Shown piece after piece: positions 1 through 9,483 of a DNA stretch of 64,000 nt (positions are counted from its first letter, which is position 1; every line of letters begins with the position of its first letter). The DNA comes from an uncultured Clostridia bacterium. Lineage in GTDB: Bacteria > Bacillota_A > Clostridia > TANB77 > CAG-508. The position numbers and the translations under genes are program-made. The notes beneath the pieces are model-generated. The model had not been told where the DNA came from. It ran no database searches and saw only the letters and a list, made by a program, of their open reading frames with translations. Location of the stretch: positions 1-64,000 of the forward strand of contig CALYAC010000006.1 of NCBI GenBank assembly GCA_944393405.1. Reading direction: 5' to 3'.

Positions 1-353
1 TCTGCAACTAATTGAGCATCTAAGTCTATATTTTTAACCTCAACTATATTTAAATTTACTTCTTTATTAATCATTTTCTCTAATTCAGCTTTTAAAGCCT
101 CTGCAAGGTTTCCACCTTTTCCTATTATAATTCCTGGTTTTGCTGCATAAACATTAACTTTAACAAATTTAGCTGTTCTTTCTATTTCTATTTTAGAAAT
201 TCCTGCAGCATATAATTTTTTCTTAACATAAACACGGATTTTATGATCTTCAACTAGGTAATCACCAAAATCTTTAGAATTTGCATACCATTTTGAATTC
301 CAGTCTTTAATTATACCTACTCTTAATCCATGTGGATCCATTTTTTGTCCCAT
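1..353 (-). CDS. rpsC: 30S ribosomal protein S3 (partial, N-terminal part)
   Basis: S3 lies on the head of the small subunit near the mRNA entry channel. Only the first 117 or so residues are in the window; the gene runs off the left edge. The visible part starts [13 protein letters not shown] and holds the KH-domain motif IIIGKGG, typical of S3. The start is the ATG at 351-353, behind a GGAGG-type ribosome binding site. It follows rplV by 26 bases and is the most distal visible gene of the S10 operon. The truncation is only the window edge. Identity is secure. Confidence 0.95.
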   Translation of the reverse strand, partial: MGQKMDPHGLRVGIIKDWNSKWYANSKDFGDYLVEDHKIRVYVKKKLYAAGISKIEIERTAKFVKVNVYAAKPGIIIGKGGNLAEALKAELEKMINKEVNLNIVEVKNIDLDAQLVA

Positions 354-379
354 TTTGTAAATGTCCTCCTTCCTTTCTA

Positions 380-739
380 TTAATCTCTCTCTCTTAATTT
401 AATTGTTATATGGCTTGTTCTTTTTCTAATTCTGAATGCTGATCCTTTTGCAGCAGGTCTTATTCTCTTTAATGTTGGACCTTGGTTTGCATATATATCA
501 GCTACATATAATTTTTCATGAGCCATATTATGATTATTTTCAGCATTTGCTATAGCTGATTTTAATAATTTTTCTAATATTTCTGATGAAGCTTTAGGTG
601 TATATTTTAAAATAGCTAATGCTTCATTTACATCTTTACCTTTAATTAAATCTGCTACAATTTTTACTTTTCTTGAAGAAATTCTAGCATATTTAAGAGT
701 AGCTTCTGCTTGTGGTATCATTTCTTGCTTTGCTTCCAC
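380..739 (-). CDS. rplV: 50S ribosomal protein L22
   Basis: L22 binds 23S rRNA and its beta-hairpin lines the peptide exit tunnel. The 119-residue product contains the family core ([20 protein letters not shown] near the N-terminus) and the basic C-terminal hairpin ([20 protein letters not shown]) followed by ITI. There is a short extension of about 10 residues before the core. It sits between rpsS and rpsC with short spacers and should be co-transcribed from the promoter upstream of rpsJ. Identity is secure. Confidence 0.97.
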   Translation of the reverse strand: MEAKQEMIPQAEATLKYARISSRKVKIVADLIKGKDVNEALAILKYTPKASSEILEKLLKSAIANAENNHNMAHEKLYVADIYANQGPTLKRIRPAAKGSAFRIRKRTSHITIKLRERD

Positions 740-757
740 TTTTAATTACCTCCTTAA

Positions 758-1036
758 TTATTTTTTAGTTGTTGTCTTATCTCCTGCGTGTCCTTTGAAT
801 GTTCTTGTTGGTGCAAATTCACCTAATTTATGTCCTATCATTTCTTCTGAAATATATACAGGTACATGTTTTCTTCCGTCATGTACTGCTATTGTGTGTC
901 CAACCATTTGTGGATATATTGTAGAAGCTCTTGACCATGTCTTTATAACTTCTTTGTTTCCACTTTCGTTCATTGCTTCAATTCTCTTCATTAATTCTGG
1001 AGCAACATAAGGAACTTTTTTGCTTGATCTTGACAT
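758..1036 (-). CDS. rpsS: 30S ribosomal protein S19
   Basis: S19 sits in the 30S head and contacts S13 and the A-site finger. The 92 residues match the normal family length and show the motifs [20 protein letters not shown] and [13 protein letters not shown]. It is placed between rplB and rplV as in the standard S10 operon, with a purine-rich ribosome binding site just before the ATG. Nothing unusual is seen. Confidence 0.97.
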   Translation of the reverse strand: MSRSSKKVPYVAPELMKRIEAMNESGNKEVIKTWSRASTIYPQMVGHTIAVHDGRKHVPVYISEEMIGHKLGEFAPTRTFKGHAGDKTTTKK

Positions 1037-1064
1037 TATCTTTTTTCCTCCTTTTTACAAGATA

Positions 1065-1892
1065 TTATTTTCTTCTCTTAACTATAAATTTATCTGTTCT
1101 ATTATTTTTCTTTCTTGTCTTATATCCAAGTGCTGGTTTACCCCAAGGTGTCATTGGTCCTGAGTGACCTACTGGAGCTTTACCTTCACCACCACCATGT
1201 GGGTGATCTACTGGGTTCATAACAGAACCTCTAACTGTTGGTCTCCATCCCATATGTCTTTTTCTACCAGCTTTACCAATTTTAACATTTTCATGTTCTT
1301 GGTTTCCTATTGTACCTATTGTAGCTTTACATACAGACATAACAAGTCTCATTTCTCCTGATGGTAATCTTACATGAGCATATTTTCCTTCTTTAGCCAT
1401 TAATTGTGCTTCTTGTCCTGCAGCTCTAACTAATTTTCCACCTTGACCTGGATTTAATTCTATATTATGAATCATTGTACCTACTGGTATGTTTTCTATT
1501 CTCATACAATTTCCTGGTTTTATATCAGCTTTTTCTCCTGATACAACTTTGTCACCGTCTGTTAATCCAACTGGTGCTAATATATATGCTTTTTCTCCGT
1601 CTTCATATTGAATTAAAGCTATATTTGCACTTCTGTTTGGATCATATTCTATACCAATTACTGTTGCTGTCATATTTTCTTTATTTCTTTTAAAATCAAT
1701 TATTCTATATTTTTGTCTATTTCCTCCACCTTGATGTCTAACTGTGATTTTACCTTGTGAGTTTCTTCCTGCTTTTTCTTTTTTAGTTGTTATTAAAGAT
1801 TTTTCAGGAGTTTTTTTAGTAATTTCACTATAATCTAATACTGTCATATTTCTTCTTGATGGAGTATATGCTTTAAAATGTTTCATTCCCAT
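1065..1892 (-). CDS. rplB: 50S ribosomal protein L2
   Basis: L2 is a primary 23S rRNA binding protein needed for subunit association and close to the peptidyl transferase centre. The 275 residues are the usual family length. Visible signatures are the N-terminal [12 protein letters not shown], the central [14 protein letters not shown] segment ([17 protein letters not shown]) and the C-terminal [20 protein letters not shown], which carries the functionally important histidine. It lies between rplW and rpsS in the S10 operon. Identity is secure. Confidence 0.98.
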   Translation of the reverse strand: MGMKHFKAYTPSRRNMTVLDYSEITKKTPEKSLITTKKEKAGRNSQGKITVRHQGGGNRQKYRIIDFKRNKENMTATVIGIEYDPNRSANIALIQYEDGEKAYILAPVGLTDGDKVVSGEKADIKPGNCMRIENIPVGTMIHNIELNPGQGGKLVRAAGQEAQLMAKEGKYAHVRLPSGEMRLVMSVCKATIGTIGNQEHENVKIGKAGRKRHMGWRPTVRGSVMNPVDHPHGGGEGKAPVGHSGPMTPWGKPALGYKTRKKNNRTDKFIVKRRK

Positions 1893-1985
1893 TATTTTTC
1901 TCTCCTTTTATATATTTATTTTCCTAGTTTTATCTAGATAATTTTAAATGATTTATATCTCATTTATATATGAAACTTAAGTTAA

Positions 1986-2333
1986 TTAAGCTCCCATAAA
2001 TTCATCAATTGAATCATTATATTTCTTTGTTATTTTAACTTCTTTTCCACCTTTTGCTAAGTAAGATTTTTCTGAAGCAGCTGTATCTATTGTTACAATT
2101 GCTTTTTTCCAGTCAGAAGTTCTTCCAACATTTCTTCCTACTCTTTTTTCTTTTCCTTTAACTGTTATTGTATTTACATTTAATACTTTAACATTAAATA
2201 ATTTTTCAACAGCTCTTTTAACATCTATTTTTGTAGCTTTCTTATTTACTTTAAAAGTGTACTTTCCATCTTGTATTTCAGTGCTACTTTTTTCAGTAAC
2301 AACTGGAGCTAATATTATATCTTCTGCTACCAT
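1986..2333 (-). CDS. rplW: 50S ribosomal protein L23
   Basis: L23 sits at the tunnel exit and is the docking site for trigger factor and SRP. The 115-residue product has the family core VTEKSS near residue 13 and the [17 protein letters not shown] motif. Its start codon overlaps the end of rplD at base 2333, so the two are probably translationally coupled. A 93-base AT-rich gap follows before rplB, with no obvious element. Identity is secure. Confidence 0.97.
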   Translation of the reverse strand: MVAEDIILAPVVTEKSSTEIQDGKYTFKVNKKATKIDVKRAVEKLFNVKVLNVNTITVKGKEKRVGRNVGRTSDWKKAIVTIDTAASEKSYLAKGGKEVKITKKYNDSIDEFMGA

Positions 2334-2956
2334 TATGCGTACACCTCCTCTAATTTCTTAACTGTATCTAATGTTACAACTAAGTTTTTGTATTTTAATA
2401 AATCATATACATTTATTGTATTTACTAGAGTAGTTTTTACTCCTTCAATATTTCTTGCTGATTTTTGTACTGTTTCATTTTTTTCTGGTAAAAGGATTAA
2501 TGTTTTTCCTTCTACTTTTAAATTTGTTAAAGCATTTACCATTTCTTTAGTTTTGATTTCTTTTAATGGTAAGCTATCAACAACTACTAATTCTTTTTCT
2601 AATACTTTTGAGCTTAAGCAAGATTTTATTGCTAATCTCTTTTCTTTTCTATTTACACTATATTTGTATGAACGAGGTTTTGGTCCAAGTGCAATACCAC
2701 CTTTAATCCATTGTGGTGCTCTTATGCTTCCTTGTCTTGCTCTACCTGTTCCTTTTTGTCTCCAAGGTTTTCTTCCACCACCAGAAACTTCTGATCTTGT
2801 TTTTGTGCTTTGTGTACCTTGTCTTTGATTAGCTAAAAAGTTAACTAAAACGCTATGTACAACAGCTTCATTTGGTTCAATACCAAATATTTCGTCTTTT
2901 AGTTCAACTGTGCTAACTTTTTTACCTTGTATATCATATACATCTATTTTAGGCAT
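2333..2956 (-). CDS. rplD: 50S ribosomal protein L4
   Basis: L4 reaches into the peptide exit tunnel. In Escherichia coli it also represses its own S10 operon, and related L4-responsive leaders have been described in Firmicutes. The 207 residues contain the tunnel-loop segment ([20 protein letters not shown] followed by ARQGS) and the conserved [13 protein letters not shown]. It lies 18 bases after rplC and overlaps rplW by one base. Because it is the candidate regulator, the structured leader upstream of rpsJ is of interest. Confidence 0.97.
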   Translation of the reverse strand: MPKIDVYDIQGKKVSTVELKDEIFGIEPNEAVVHSVLVNFLANQRQGTQSTKTRSEVSGGGRKPWRQKGTGRARQGSIRAPQWIKGGIALGPKPRSYKYSVNRKEKRLAIKSCLSSKVLEKELVVVDSLPLKEIKTKEMVNALTNLKVEGKTLILLPEKNETVQKSARNIEGVKTTLVNTINVYDLLKYKNLVVTLDTVKKLEEVYA

Positions 2957-2974
2957 TTCGTTTCTCCTCCTTCT

Positions 2975-3607
2975 CTATTTTGATTTAACGCTTGATTTTA
3001 ATTTTAGTATTGCACCTTTAACTCCTGGTACACTACCTTTTACTAATATTACATTTTTATCTAAATCTACTCTTACAACTTCTAAGTTTTGGATTGTAAT
3101 TGTTTCAACTCCCATATGACCTGGTAATTTCTTACCTTTGAAAACTCTACCTGGAGTTGATGTTGGTCCCATTGAACCTGGTCTTCTGTGATACATAGAA
3201 CCATGTCCCATTGGTCCTCTTGATTGTCCATGACGTTTAATAACACCTTGGAATCCTTTTCCTTTTGAAGTTCCTTGAATATCTAATTTATCTCCAACTG
3301 CAAATACATCAGCTTTTAATTCTTGACCTACTGTTAAACCTTCAACTGAATCTAATCTAAATTCTCTTAAATGTTTTTTAGGTGTTACATTTACTTTTGT
3401 AAAATGTCCTTTTGTAGGTTTGTTTAATTTCTTTTCTTTGATATCTCCATATCCTAATTGAACAGCTGTGTATCCGTCTGTTTCTTCTGTTTTAACTTGT
3501 GCTATTACACAAGGTCCAGCTTCTATAACTGTAACTGGAATAACTTTTCCAGACTCGTCAAATATTTGAGTCATTCCGATTTTCTTTCCTATTAATCCTT
3601 TATTCAT
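2975..3607 (-). CDS. rplC: 50S ribosomal protein L3
   Basis: L3 nucleates 23S rRNA folding near the peptidyl transferase centre. The 210 residues are the normal length. The N-terminus [17 protein letters not shown] and the loop [20 protein letters not shown] are diagnostic. A ribosome binding site (TAGGAGGAAAC) precedes the ATG. The 138-base gap before it, after rpsJ, is AT-rich and shows no clear structure. Identity is secure. Confidence 0.97.
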   Translation of the reverse strand: MNKGLIGKKIGMTQIFDESGKVIPVTVIEAGPCVIAQVKTEETDGYTAVQLGYGDIKEKKLNKPTKGHFTKVNVTPKKHLREFRLDSVEGLTVGQELKADVFAVGDKLDIQGTSKGKGFQGVIKRHGQSRGPMGHGSMYHRRPGSMGPTSTPGRVFKGKKLPGHMGVETITIQNLEVVRVDLDKNVILVKGSVPGVKGAILKLKSSVKSK

Positions 3608-3745
3608 TGTTTCCTCCTAACTATTGGCTGATACATTGTATTGCATTTTTTTAAAATGTTATACCAGCTTGGTTTTGATTAATAACTTAATATTTAATTG
3701 TTTTTTGAAATTTTAATCTAGATTTATTTAGATTTTATGAAATAA

Positions 3746-4078
3746 TTATAATTTGATTTCAATATCAACACCTGCAGGTAAGTCAATTTTCATTAAACTA
3801 TCAACAGTTTTTTGTGTTGGGTAAAGAATATCAATAACTCTTTTGTGTGTTCTCATTTCAAATTGTTCTCTTGAATCTTTGTCTTTGTGTGGAGAACGTA
3901 AAATTGTTATAACTTCTTTTTCTGTTGGTAATGGAATAGGACCTGATACTTTTGCTCCTGTTTTTTTAGCAGTATCTACTATTCTTTGAGCAGACTGTTC
4001 TAAAACAACATGATCATAAGCCTTTAATCTTATTCTTATTTTTTCACTTGTTACTGCATTCTCTTTTTTTGCTGCCAT
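3746..4078 (-). CDS. rpsJ: 30S ribosomal protein S10
   Basis: S10 is part of the 30S head and, as NusE, of antitermination complexes with NusB. The 110-residue product contains the family core [17 protein letters not shown], the [19 protein letters not shown] loop and the C-terminal [12 protein letters not shown]. About 8 residues precede the usual start, a modest extension. The ATG has a good ribosome binding site (AAGGAGGGAATTTTAA). It is the first gene of the S10 operon, behind a leader of about 235 bases and a near-consensus promoter. Confidence 0.97.
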   Translation of the reverse strand: MAAKKENAVTSEKIRIRLKAYDHVVLEQSAQRIVDTAKKTGAKVSGPIPLPTEKEVITILRSPHKDKDSREQFEMRTHKRVIDILYPTQKTVDSLMKIDLPAGVDIEIKL

Positions 4079-4313
4079 TTAAAATTCCCTCCTTAAAATA
4101 AATATTGTTGGTCGGAAGTTATAAACGCACCCTGGTGTTTTGAATGTCACCAATATATAAACCCAAGTTTTGCATGATAATCTTGGGATAAGTGCTCTAT
4201 TTTATACTTACCGCCTTGGTCTTTGCCACGACATACTCCATAAGAGTTCCCTCCATCAAAGCTATTAAAATAGCTCCGTGTAGCCACATCTTACTTCATC
4301 GCCAAATTCATGC
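4079..4313 (-). promoter_or_regulatory. Structured 5' leader of the S10 ribosomal operon
   Basis: A strong promoter places transcription start near 4313, leaving about 235 untranslated bases before rpsJ. The leader is richer in G and C than its surroundings and contains several hairpins on the minus strand: GCTATT..AATAGC around 4261-4274, CCCAAG..CTTGGG at 4162-4187 followed by a U-rich run (an attenuator candidate), and TGGTG..CACCA near 4131-4153. It also holds a short ORF with its own Shine-Dalgarno (listed separately). Autogenous control by a ribosomal protein such as L4 is the obvious idea, but this is inference. Confidence 0.55.
4197..4241 (-). CDS. Possible 14-residue leader peptide in the S10 leader
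   Basis: Inside the S10 leader an ATG is preceded by GGAGGG at 4249-4254 with 7 bases of spacing, a good ribosome binding site. It opens a 14-codon frame, MEYVVAKTKAVSIK, that ends in TAG just before the CCCAAG/CTTGGG hairpin. No known family is recognised. The arrangement of a short translated frame in front of a terminator-like stem is what a ribosome-controlled attenuator would look like, but the GGAGGG could equally be part of an RNA fold. Confidence 0.22.
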   Translation of the reverse strand: MEYVVAKTKAVSIK

Positions 4314-4319
4314 TTAAAT

Positions 4320-4348
4320 ATTATATAATGAATAAAGTCAAAAGTCAA
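4320..4348 (-). promoter_or_regulatory. Sigma-A type promoter of the S10 operon
   Basis: On the minus strand, TTGACT (4343-4348) and TATAAT (4320-4325) are separated by 17 bases. This is close to the vegetative consensus and fits a highly expressed ribosomal operon. Predicted start is near 4313. Confidence 0.8.
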
Positions 4349-4404
4349 CAGCTTTTAGTAATTTTTTGCTAATATTTACTAGTTTTTTTTAGTTTCATTT
4401 AAAT

Positions 4405-4456
4405 AATAAAAAAATTCCTTAATAATTAAACATTAAAATTTAATATTAAGGAATTA
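4405..4456 (-). terminator. Intrinsic terminator after the transporter ATPase gene
   Basis: An AT-rich inverted repeat (AATTCCTTAATA with its complement) lies just past the stop codon of the 4461-5198 gene. On the minus strand it is followed by a run of U residues (seven A on the plus strand at 4405-4411). It separates the transporter operon from the S10 promoter. Confidence 0.7.
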
Positions 4457-4460
4457 TTAT

Positions 4461-5198
4461 TTATTTTGTAAATCTTTCTAAAAATTTCTTTGTTTCTTCT
4501 TTTTTTGGGTTATTAAATATATCATCTGGAGATCCTTCTTCACAGATTACTCCATCTTTCATATATATAACTTTATCTGATACATCTCTTGCAAAAGCCA
4601 TTTCATGAGTTACTATCATCATTGTAAAATTTTCTTTTACTAAATCTTTGATTACATTTAAAACTTCTCCTACCATTTGCGGATCTAATGCAGATGTTGG
4701 TTCATCAAATAAAAGTACATCTGGTTTCATTGATAAAGCTCTTGCTATCGCTACACGTTGTTTTTGTCCACCAGATAATTGTCTTGGTTTTGCATTTATA
4801 AATGGTAACATTCCAACTTTTTCTAAAAAATGCTTACTTACTTTTTCCGCTTCTTCCTTATTTAATTTTTGAACTTTAGTCAAAGCAATCATACAATTTT
4901 GAATTACATTCATATTTTCAAATAGATTAAAACTTTGAAATACCATACCTACTTTTGCACGATATGCTGGTATATCCTTTGAGTTTAATATATTCTCTCC
5001 TCTATATATAATCTCTCCTGATGTAGGATCTTCTAACAAATTTATGCATCTTAATAAAGTAGATTTTCCAGATCCTGAAGCACCAATTATACTTGTAACC
5101 TCTCCTTTGTTAACAGAAAAATTAATATCTTTTAAAACTTCATGGTCTCCAAATTTTTTACTTAAATGATTAATTTCAATTATCGGATTATTTTTCAT
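4461..5198 (-). CDS. Polar amino-acid ABC transporter, ATP-binding subunit (probably lysine)
   Basis: This is the cytoplasmic ATPase that powers import through the neighbouring permease. The 245 residues show Walker [10 protein letters not shown] (about residues 39-47), the Q-loop FQSFNLF, the ABC signature LSGGQKQR (about 142), Walker [12 protein letters not shown] (about 162) and the switch histidine in VTHEM. The sequence belongs to the GlnQ/HisP/ArtM family. It is the third gene of an operon with permease and binding protein, 2 bases after the permease. The lysine riboswitch at the operon head suggests lysine as substrate; the family alone would not say so. Confidence 0.93.
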   Translation of the reverse strand: MKNNPIIEINHLSKKFGDHEVLKDINFSVNKGEVTSIIGASGSGKSTLLRCINLLEDPTSGEIIYRGENILNSKDIPAYRAKVGMVFQSFNLFENMNVIQNCMIALTKVQKLNKEEAEKVSKHFLEKVGMLPFINAKPRQLSGGQKQRVAIARALSMKPDVLLFDEPTSALDPQMVGEVLNVIKDLVKENFTMMIVTHEMAFARDVSDKVIYMKDGVICEEGSPDDIFNNPKKEETKKFLERFTK

Positions 5199-5200
5199 TA

Positions 5201-5992
5201 TTATGCCTCCTTTTTTTCCGGATATTTAAGCATTCCACTAGTATATGCTAAAGTATCTGTAGTAGACAAACTATAATCTTTTGGACCATTCAATTTCTTT
5301 TCTACTAATCTTAATAACCTTGAGAAGAAAATTGTCATACATAAGTACATAATCATAGCAATTGTATTAGCTTCAAAAACTGTATAATATGCTCCTGATA
5401 CTGTTTTTGTTACAAAGAATAATTCTACAACTCCTATTGCTGAAAGCACACATGTATCTTTTATATTAATGATTAAGTTATTACCTATTTGAGGCATAAT
5501 ATTTCTTAATGCTTGTGGAATAATTATATAAAGCATTGTTTGAAAATGATTCATTCCCAAAGCTTTAGCACCTTCTGTTTGTCCTTCAGATATTGAAAGT
5601 ATTCCTCCCCTTACCGTCTCTGCCATATATGCTCCTGTATTTATAGATACTATAAAATATGCAGCAAACCACATATCCATGTGTATATTAAATAATACTG
5701 CTGAACCATAGAATAGAAACATAGCTTGAACCATCATAGGTGTTCCACGAAATACTTCTACATATATATTTAATATTATTTTTACAATTTTTAATATTAT
5801 TTTCTTTATAATAGAATTATTTTTATTTACTGGTATTGTTTGTATAACTCCTACTATAAAACCTATTAAGCAGCCAATTAAAGTTCCAATAATAGCTATA
5901 AGAAGTGTTGTTCCTGCACCTTTAAGCATAGACATACCATAATTTTGTATTATAAAAATAATTCTTCCAAAAAAATCTTCTGGTAATGACAT
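5201..5992 (-). CDS. Polar amino-acid ABC transporter, permease (probably lysine)
   Basis: A membrane permease of the His/Glu/Gln/Arg family, 263 residues, with about five hydrophobic segments (near 20-45, 70-85, 95-140 and 205-225). The ATPase-contact loop [20 protein letters not shown] is clear at about residues 160-180. The C-terminal tail (about 30 residues, [20 protein letters not shown] and on) is longer than in many relatives. It lies between the binding protein and the ATPase with tight spacing. Substrate is inferred from the riboswitch. Confidence 0.9.
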   Translation of the reverse strand: MSLPEDFFGRIIFIIQNYGMSMLKGAGTTLLIAIIGTLIGCLIGFIVGVIQTIPVNKNNSIIKKIILKIVKIILNIYVEVFRGTPMMVQAMFLFYGSAVLFNIHMDMWFAAYFIVSINTGAYMAETVRGGILSISEGQTEGAKALGMNHFQTMLYIIIPQALRNIMPQIGNNLIINIKDTCVLSAIGVVELFFVTKTVSGAYYTVFEANTIAMIMYLCMTIFFSRLLRLVEKKLNGPKDYSLSTTDTLAYTSGMLKYPEKKEA

Positions 5993-6005
5993 ATATTTCC
6001 TCCTA

Positions 6006-6854
6006 TTATTCTGATAATGGTTGAACTTTAATTGCTTCGTTCATCATATTTTCAAAATCTTCTTTAGTATAATTTGCTAAAACATTGTTTAGTTCATTTA
6101 ATAATTCAGTATTTCCTTTCTTTACAGAAATACCTATATTTATTTCTTCTTCTGAAACTTCATAATTATCTTCACTGTTTTCTGTAAAATCTAGTATTTT
6201 CATGTTAGGATATACTTGAACTGCAGCAAGGGCAGTAGGCATATCTGTTACAACTAAATCAACTGTATTTGAATTTAATGCAACTAACATATTTGGTGCT
6301 GTTTCCATTGCAGGTAAAATATTGGCATTTTCAATTTGAGGTAAACAAGTATCATACCATACTGTATTTATTTGTGATGTACAAGTAGCACCTGACAAAT
6401 CTGATACTCCTTTTGCATCAGCATATTTTCCATCTGTATTTACAAGTGTAACAATTGATGCATAATAATATGGTGTTGTAAAATCAACTGTTTCTAATCT
6501 TTCTGATGTAATAGATTGACCTGCTATAACACAATCTATTTTATCTGATTGAAGTGCTATAGGTAAGCTATCCCAATCTATCTGATAAATTTCCAAATCT
6601 CTATTTAATGATTCTGCCATTATTTTAGCCATCATTACATCATATCCATAAGCATAACTCATACTGTCTTTAATTTGTACAGCACCATTTGAATCATCTG
6701 GCTGTGACCAGTTATATGGTGCATATGCACATTCCATTCCTACTCTTAATACTTCTCTTTTGTTTGTTTCTCCTTGATTATTGTTTCCAAAGGCAAAAAC
6801 ACAAATTACTATTATAGCAATAACTACTATAATTCCAATAATAACTCTTTTCAT
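6006..6854 (-). CDS. Amino-acid ABC transporter, substrate-binding protein (probably lysine)
   Basis: A family 3 extracellular solute-binding protein of 282 residues that captures the amino acid outside the membrane. It has a hydrophobic N-terminal segment (residues 4-23) and the family elements LRVGMECAYAPYNW, a DVMMAKIMAESLN helix and DCVIAGQSITSERLETVDFT. Cys18 lies inside the hydrophobic segment (IVICVF), but the residue before it is Ile, so it is not a normal lipobox; an uncleaved membrane anchor is as likely as a lipoprotein. It is the first gene after the lysine riboswitch and terminator. Confidence 0.9.
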   Translation of the reverse strand: MKRVIIGIIVVIAIIVICVFAFGNNNQGETNKREVLRVGMECAYAPYNWSQPDDSNGAVQIKDSMSYAYGYDVMMAKIMAESLNRDLEIYQIDWDSLPIALQSDKIDCVIAGQSITSERLETVDFTTPYYYASIVTLVNTDGKYADAKGVSDLSGATCTSQINTVWYDTCLPQIENANILPAMETAPNMLVALNSNTVDLVVTDMPTALAAVQVYPNMKILDFTENSEDNYEVSEEEINIGISVKKGNTELLNELNNVLANYTKEDFENMMNEAIKVQPLSE

Positions 6855-6901
6855 AAAAAGTCCTCCTTATATTTATATATTTTAATTAATTATTTTGTCA
6901 T

Positions 6902-6947
6902 ATAAAAAACCATGGATTGGTTTCTTATATAGAACATATCCATGGTT
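6902..6947 (-). terminator. Riboswitch-linked transcription terminator
   Basis: Perfect 10-bp stem AACCATGGAT..ATCCATGGTT (6938-6947 with 6908-6917) followed on the minus strand by six U residues (6902-6907). It lies between the lysine riboswitch and the binding protein gene, as expected for lysine-dependent premature termination. Confidence 0.85.
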
Positions 6948-7067
6948 ATAATACAATATATAATTTTATAAAACACATATTATAATTCAAAGCTTTTTAT
7001 GTATCTTAAAATATATACAATTTAAGTGCCAATATATAATTAGTATTTTCAATTAATGTATTAAAAT

Positions 7068-7242
7068 ATTAGATAGCGCTCCACATAAGTGACAGTTCAT
7101 TACATATTCTGCAATGCCCCAGCAGTATTTAATTATAGGCATTTAAATACCACTTCGGCGACATTTCCTTTCAAATATTAAAGTTGCCTAATTCTAAAAT
7201 ATTTTACTATTAAATATCGCGACCTCTACCATAAGCGTCATT
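7068..7242 (-). promoter_or_regulatory. Lysine riboswitch (L box)
   Basis: The minus strand shows the L-box core in order: GGTAGAGGTCGCGA near the 5' end, then GGAAATGTCGCCGAAG, the segment CTGCTGGGGCATTGCAGAAT, AACTGTCA, and the closing GGAGCGCTATCT. These match the conserved blocks of the lysC-type leader in spacing and order. The element lies between a promoter (7278-7306) and an intrinsic terminator (6902-6947), so lysine binding should reduce transcription of the ABC transporter. The operon is therefore annotated as a probable lysine importer. Confidence 0.93.
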
Positions 7243-7277
7243 AATCTAATTAATGACAAAATATTTAATTGCTAAAT

Positions 7278-7306
7278 AGTATATCATACCTTTTTATTTG
7301 TATCAA
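7278..7306 (-). promoter_or_regulatory. Promoter of the lysine riboswitch-transporter operon
   Basis: On the minus strand TTGATA (7301-7306), 17-base spacer, TATACT (7278-7283). The position is right for a transcript that begins just before the riboswitch. Confidence 0.7.
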
Positions 7307-7382
7307 GTATTTTATTTAAATTTTATTCTACTTTATTTTTTATATAAATATTCCATTTTTCTAATATATAACTATTAAAGTA

Positions 7383-7411
7383 TTGAAATTTTAGCATATC
7401 TCCTATATAAT
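7383..7411 (+). promoter_or_regulatory. Promoter of asnS
   Basis: TTGAAA (7383-7388), 17-base spacer, TATAAT (7406-7411), about 33 bases before the asnS start. No T-box is visible here, since the transcript leader is too short. Confidence 0.7.
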
Positions 7412-7443
7412 AACTTTATTACAAAATGGAGGTAGATTTTTTT

Positions 7444-8835
7444 ATGGATAATGTTTTAGTAAAAGACTTATATAGAAACATTGATAAATATGATGGAAAA
7501 AAAGTAAAAGTATCAGGATGGATTCGTACATTAAGAGATTCAAAGAATTTTGGTTTTATAGAATTAAATGATGGTAGCTTTTTTAATAATGTTCAAATAG
7601 TTATAGATACAACTTTATCAAATTTTGATGAAGTTAGAAAATTAACTATAAGTTCTTCAATAATTGTTGAAGGTGATTTTGTAAAAACTGAAAATGCAAA
7701 ACAACCTTTTGAAATAAAAGCTACAAAAATAGATATAGAAAATACAGCCAGTCAAGATTATCCTCTTCAAAAGAAAAGACATTCTTTTGAATATTTAAGA
7801 ACAATAGCTCACTTAAGACCTAGGACAAATACTTTTAATGCTGTATTTAGGGTAAGATCTGTATTATCATTTGCTATTCATAAATTCTTTCAAGAAAAAG
7901 GATTTGTATATGTTCACACTCCAATAATTACAGGAAGTGACTGTGAAGGTGCTGGAGAAATGTTTAGAGTAACTTCTATGGATTTAAACAATTTACCAAA
8001 AACAGAAAATGGTGACATAGACTTTTCTCAAGATTTTTTTGGAAAATCATCTCATTTAACAGTTAGTGGTCAATTAGATGTAGAAACTTTTGCTCATGCT
8101 TTTAGAAATGTATATACATTTGGTCCTACTTTTAGAGCTGAAAATTCAAATACTGTAAAACATGCTGCTGAATTCTGGATGATTGAACCAGAAATTTGCT
8201 TTGCAGATTTAAATGATTTTATGGATTTAGCAGAAGAAATGATTAAATACATTATCACATATGTAAGAGAAAATGCTCCTGAAGAAATGGAATTTTTCAA
8301 TAAATTTATAGATACAGGATTGTTTGAAAAATTAGACACTATAGTTAATTCTGATTTTGGTAGAATCACTTATACAGATGCTATTAAAGAGCTAGAAAAA
8401 GTAAATGATAAATTTGAATTTCCTGTTCATTGGGGTACTGATATACAAACTGAGCATGAAAGATATTTAAGTGAAGTAATCTTTAAAAAACCTGTATTTG
8501 TTACAGATTATCCAAAAGAAATTAAAGCATTTTATATGAAACAAAATCCAGACGGAAAAACTGTTGCTGCAGCAGATCTATTAGTATCTGGTATTGGTGA
8601 AATAATTGGTGGTAGTCAAAGAGAAGATGATTTTGAAAAACTATCTAATAGAATGAAAGAATTAAATTTATCAAAAGAAGATTATTGGTGGTATTTAGAT
8701 TTAAGACGTTATGGAAGTTGTCCTCATGCAGGATTTGGTTTAGGATTTGAAAGAATGATGATGTATCTAACAGGAATCTCTAATATTCGTGATGTACTTC
8801 CTTTCCCTAGAACACCTAATAACTGTGAATTTTAA
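7444..8835 (+). CDS. asnS: Asparagine--tRNA ligase
   Basis: Class IIb aminoacyl-tRNA synthetase that charges tRNA-Asn with asparagine in the cytoplasm. The product (463 residues from this start) has the N-terminal OB-fold ([20 protein letters not shown]) and the class II catalytic domain with motif 2 (FRAENSN) and motif 3 ([15 protein letters not shown]). The final [10 protein letters not shown] is typical of AsnRS. I chose the ATG at 7444, because the upstream in-frame ATG at 7426 overlaps the ribosome binding site GGAGG (7428-7432). It is monocistronic, with its own promoter and terminator. Confidence 0.96.
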   Translation: MDNVLVKDLYRNIDKYDGKKVKVSGWIRTLRDSKNFGFIELNDGSFFNNVQIVIDTTLSNFDEVRKLTISSSIIVEGDFVKTENAKQPFEIKATKIDIENTASQDYPLQKKRHSFEYLRTIAHLRPRTNTFNAVFRVRSVLSFAIHKFFQEKGFVYVHTPIITGSDCEGAGEMFRVTSMDLNNLPKTENGDIDFSQDFFGKSSHLTVSGQLDVETFAHAFRNVYTFGPTFRAENSNTVKHAAEFWMIEPEICFADLNDFMDLAEEMIKYIITYVRENAPEEMEFFNKFIDTGLFEKLDTIVNSDFGRITYTDAIKELEKVNDKFEFPVHWGTDIQTEHERYLSEVIFKKPVFVTDYPKEIKAFYMKQNPDGKTVAAADLLVSGIGEIIGGSQREDDFEKLSNRMKELNLSKEDYWWYLDLRRYGSCPHAGFGLGFERMMMYLTGISNIRDVLPFPRTPNNCEF

Positions 8836-8841
8836 TTCAAT

Positions 8842-8890
8842 AAAAAAAGTGAAAAATGTCGAATTTTATCATACGTTTTTCACTTTTTTT
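8842..8890 (+). terminator. Terminator of asnS
   Basis: Fifteen-base inverted repeat (AAAAAAAGTGAAAAA with its complement) seven bases past the asnS stop, ending in a U run. Confidence 0.85.
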
Positions 8891-8901
8891 ATTGGCTTTT
8901 T

Positions 8902-8930
8902 TTGCATTTTTTTCCAATTAGTGATATAAT
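8902..8930 (+). promoter_or_regulatory. Promoter of the 8971-9411 orphan gene
   Basis: TTGCAT (8902-8907), 17-base spacer, TATAAT (8925-8930). The promoter region is AT-rich like the host genome, while the gene that follows is not. Confidence 0.65.
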
Positions 8931-8970
8931 AATTGATGTCGTATTTGACTACTTTATGAGGAGGAAACAT

Positions 8971-9411
8971 ATGGAACCAGAAGTTTATACGATTTACTTG
9001 CCTATTTATAAGGCACCCACGCATCGGTTGCAGGAAGAACTTGATGAGCTGATGAGCTCTATCATTGTCTCCCCTGCTTTCCTCATGCAGATTGCCCCTG
9101 ATAGGGGGAGAATTCAGTTCATCCCGTCTTGTGGTGATGCCGGAACCGTCTCGATTCCGATGAATTTCGTTATGAAGGATCTCAATTCCAAGAGCGAATT
9201 TAAGCGTCTCAGTAGCTTTTGCAGCAAGTTTAATCTGCTTGCGTCATTTTCTACTATGCCTAAAGCTACAAAGAAAACCAACTTTTTGTTGGAGATGAGC
9301 GATCCAAACGAAATGTTTGACGGAGCTATCAAGATGTTCGTTCTCACTTTCAAGGTGAGCGACCTTGCCATCAAGATCACCATCGACAATCTGTTCAATG
9401 TCATCGGCTAA
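8971..9411 (+). CDS. Hypothetical protein, foreign-looking orphan gene 1
   Basis: Encodes 146 residues starting MEPEVYTIYLPIYKAPTHRL. No family is recognised. There is no signal peptide or membrane segment; the fold looks globular alpha/beta. Start is the ATG behind AGGAGGAAACAT. Its base composition and codon use (GAC, CTC, GCC, CGT, CGG) are clearly richer in G and C than the neighbouring genes. It sits alone between asnS and spoVG, with its own promoter and a GC-rich terminator, like a single-gene cassette. It contains one in-frame CGG codon (Thr-His-Arg-Leu, near residue 20), a codon otherwise absent from native genes here. Function unknown. Confidence 0.7.
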   Translation: MEPEVYTIYLPIYKAPTHRLQEELDELMSSIIVSPAFLMQIAPDRGRIQFIPSCGDAGTVSIPMNFVMKDLNSKSEFKRLSSFCSKFNLLASFSTMPKATKKTNFLLEMSDPNEMFDGAIKMFVLTFKVSDLAIKITIDNLFNVIG

Positions 9412-9439
9412 CAGTGTAATACTTTAAGCCAACGACAAA

Positions 9440-9476
9440 AAGGTCCCACGCGCTGCGTGGGGCCTTACTTTTTTAT
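9440..9476 (+). terminator. GC-rich terminator of orphan gene 1
   Basis: Twelve-base stem AAGGTCCCACGC with GCGTGGGGCCTT (9440-9466, one G-U pair) followed by a T-rich run. It is far richer in G and C than the other terminators in the window. Confidence 0.9.
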
Positions 9477-9483
9477 TTATTTA

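Noticed and set aside
7426..7443. Upstream ATG for asnS
   Set aside because: It overlaps the GGAGG ribosome binding site; the ATG at 7444 has correct spacing and fits the family start.
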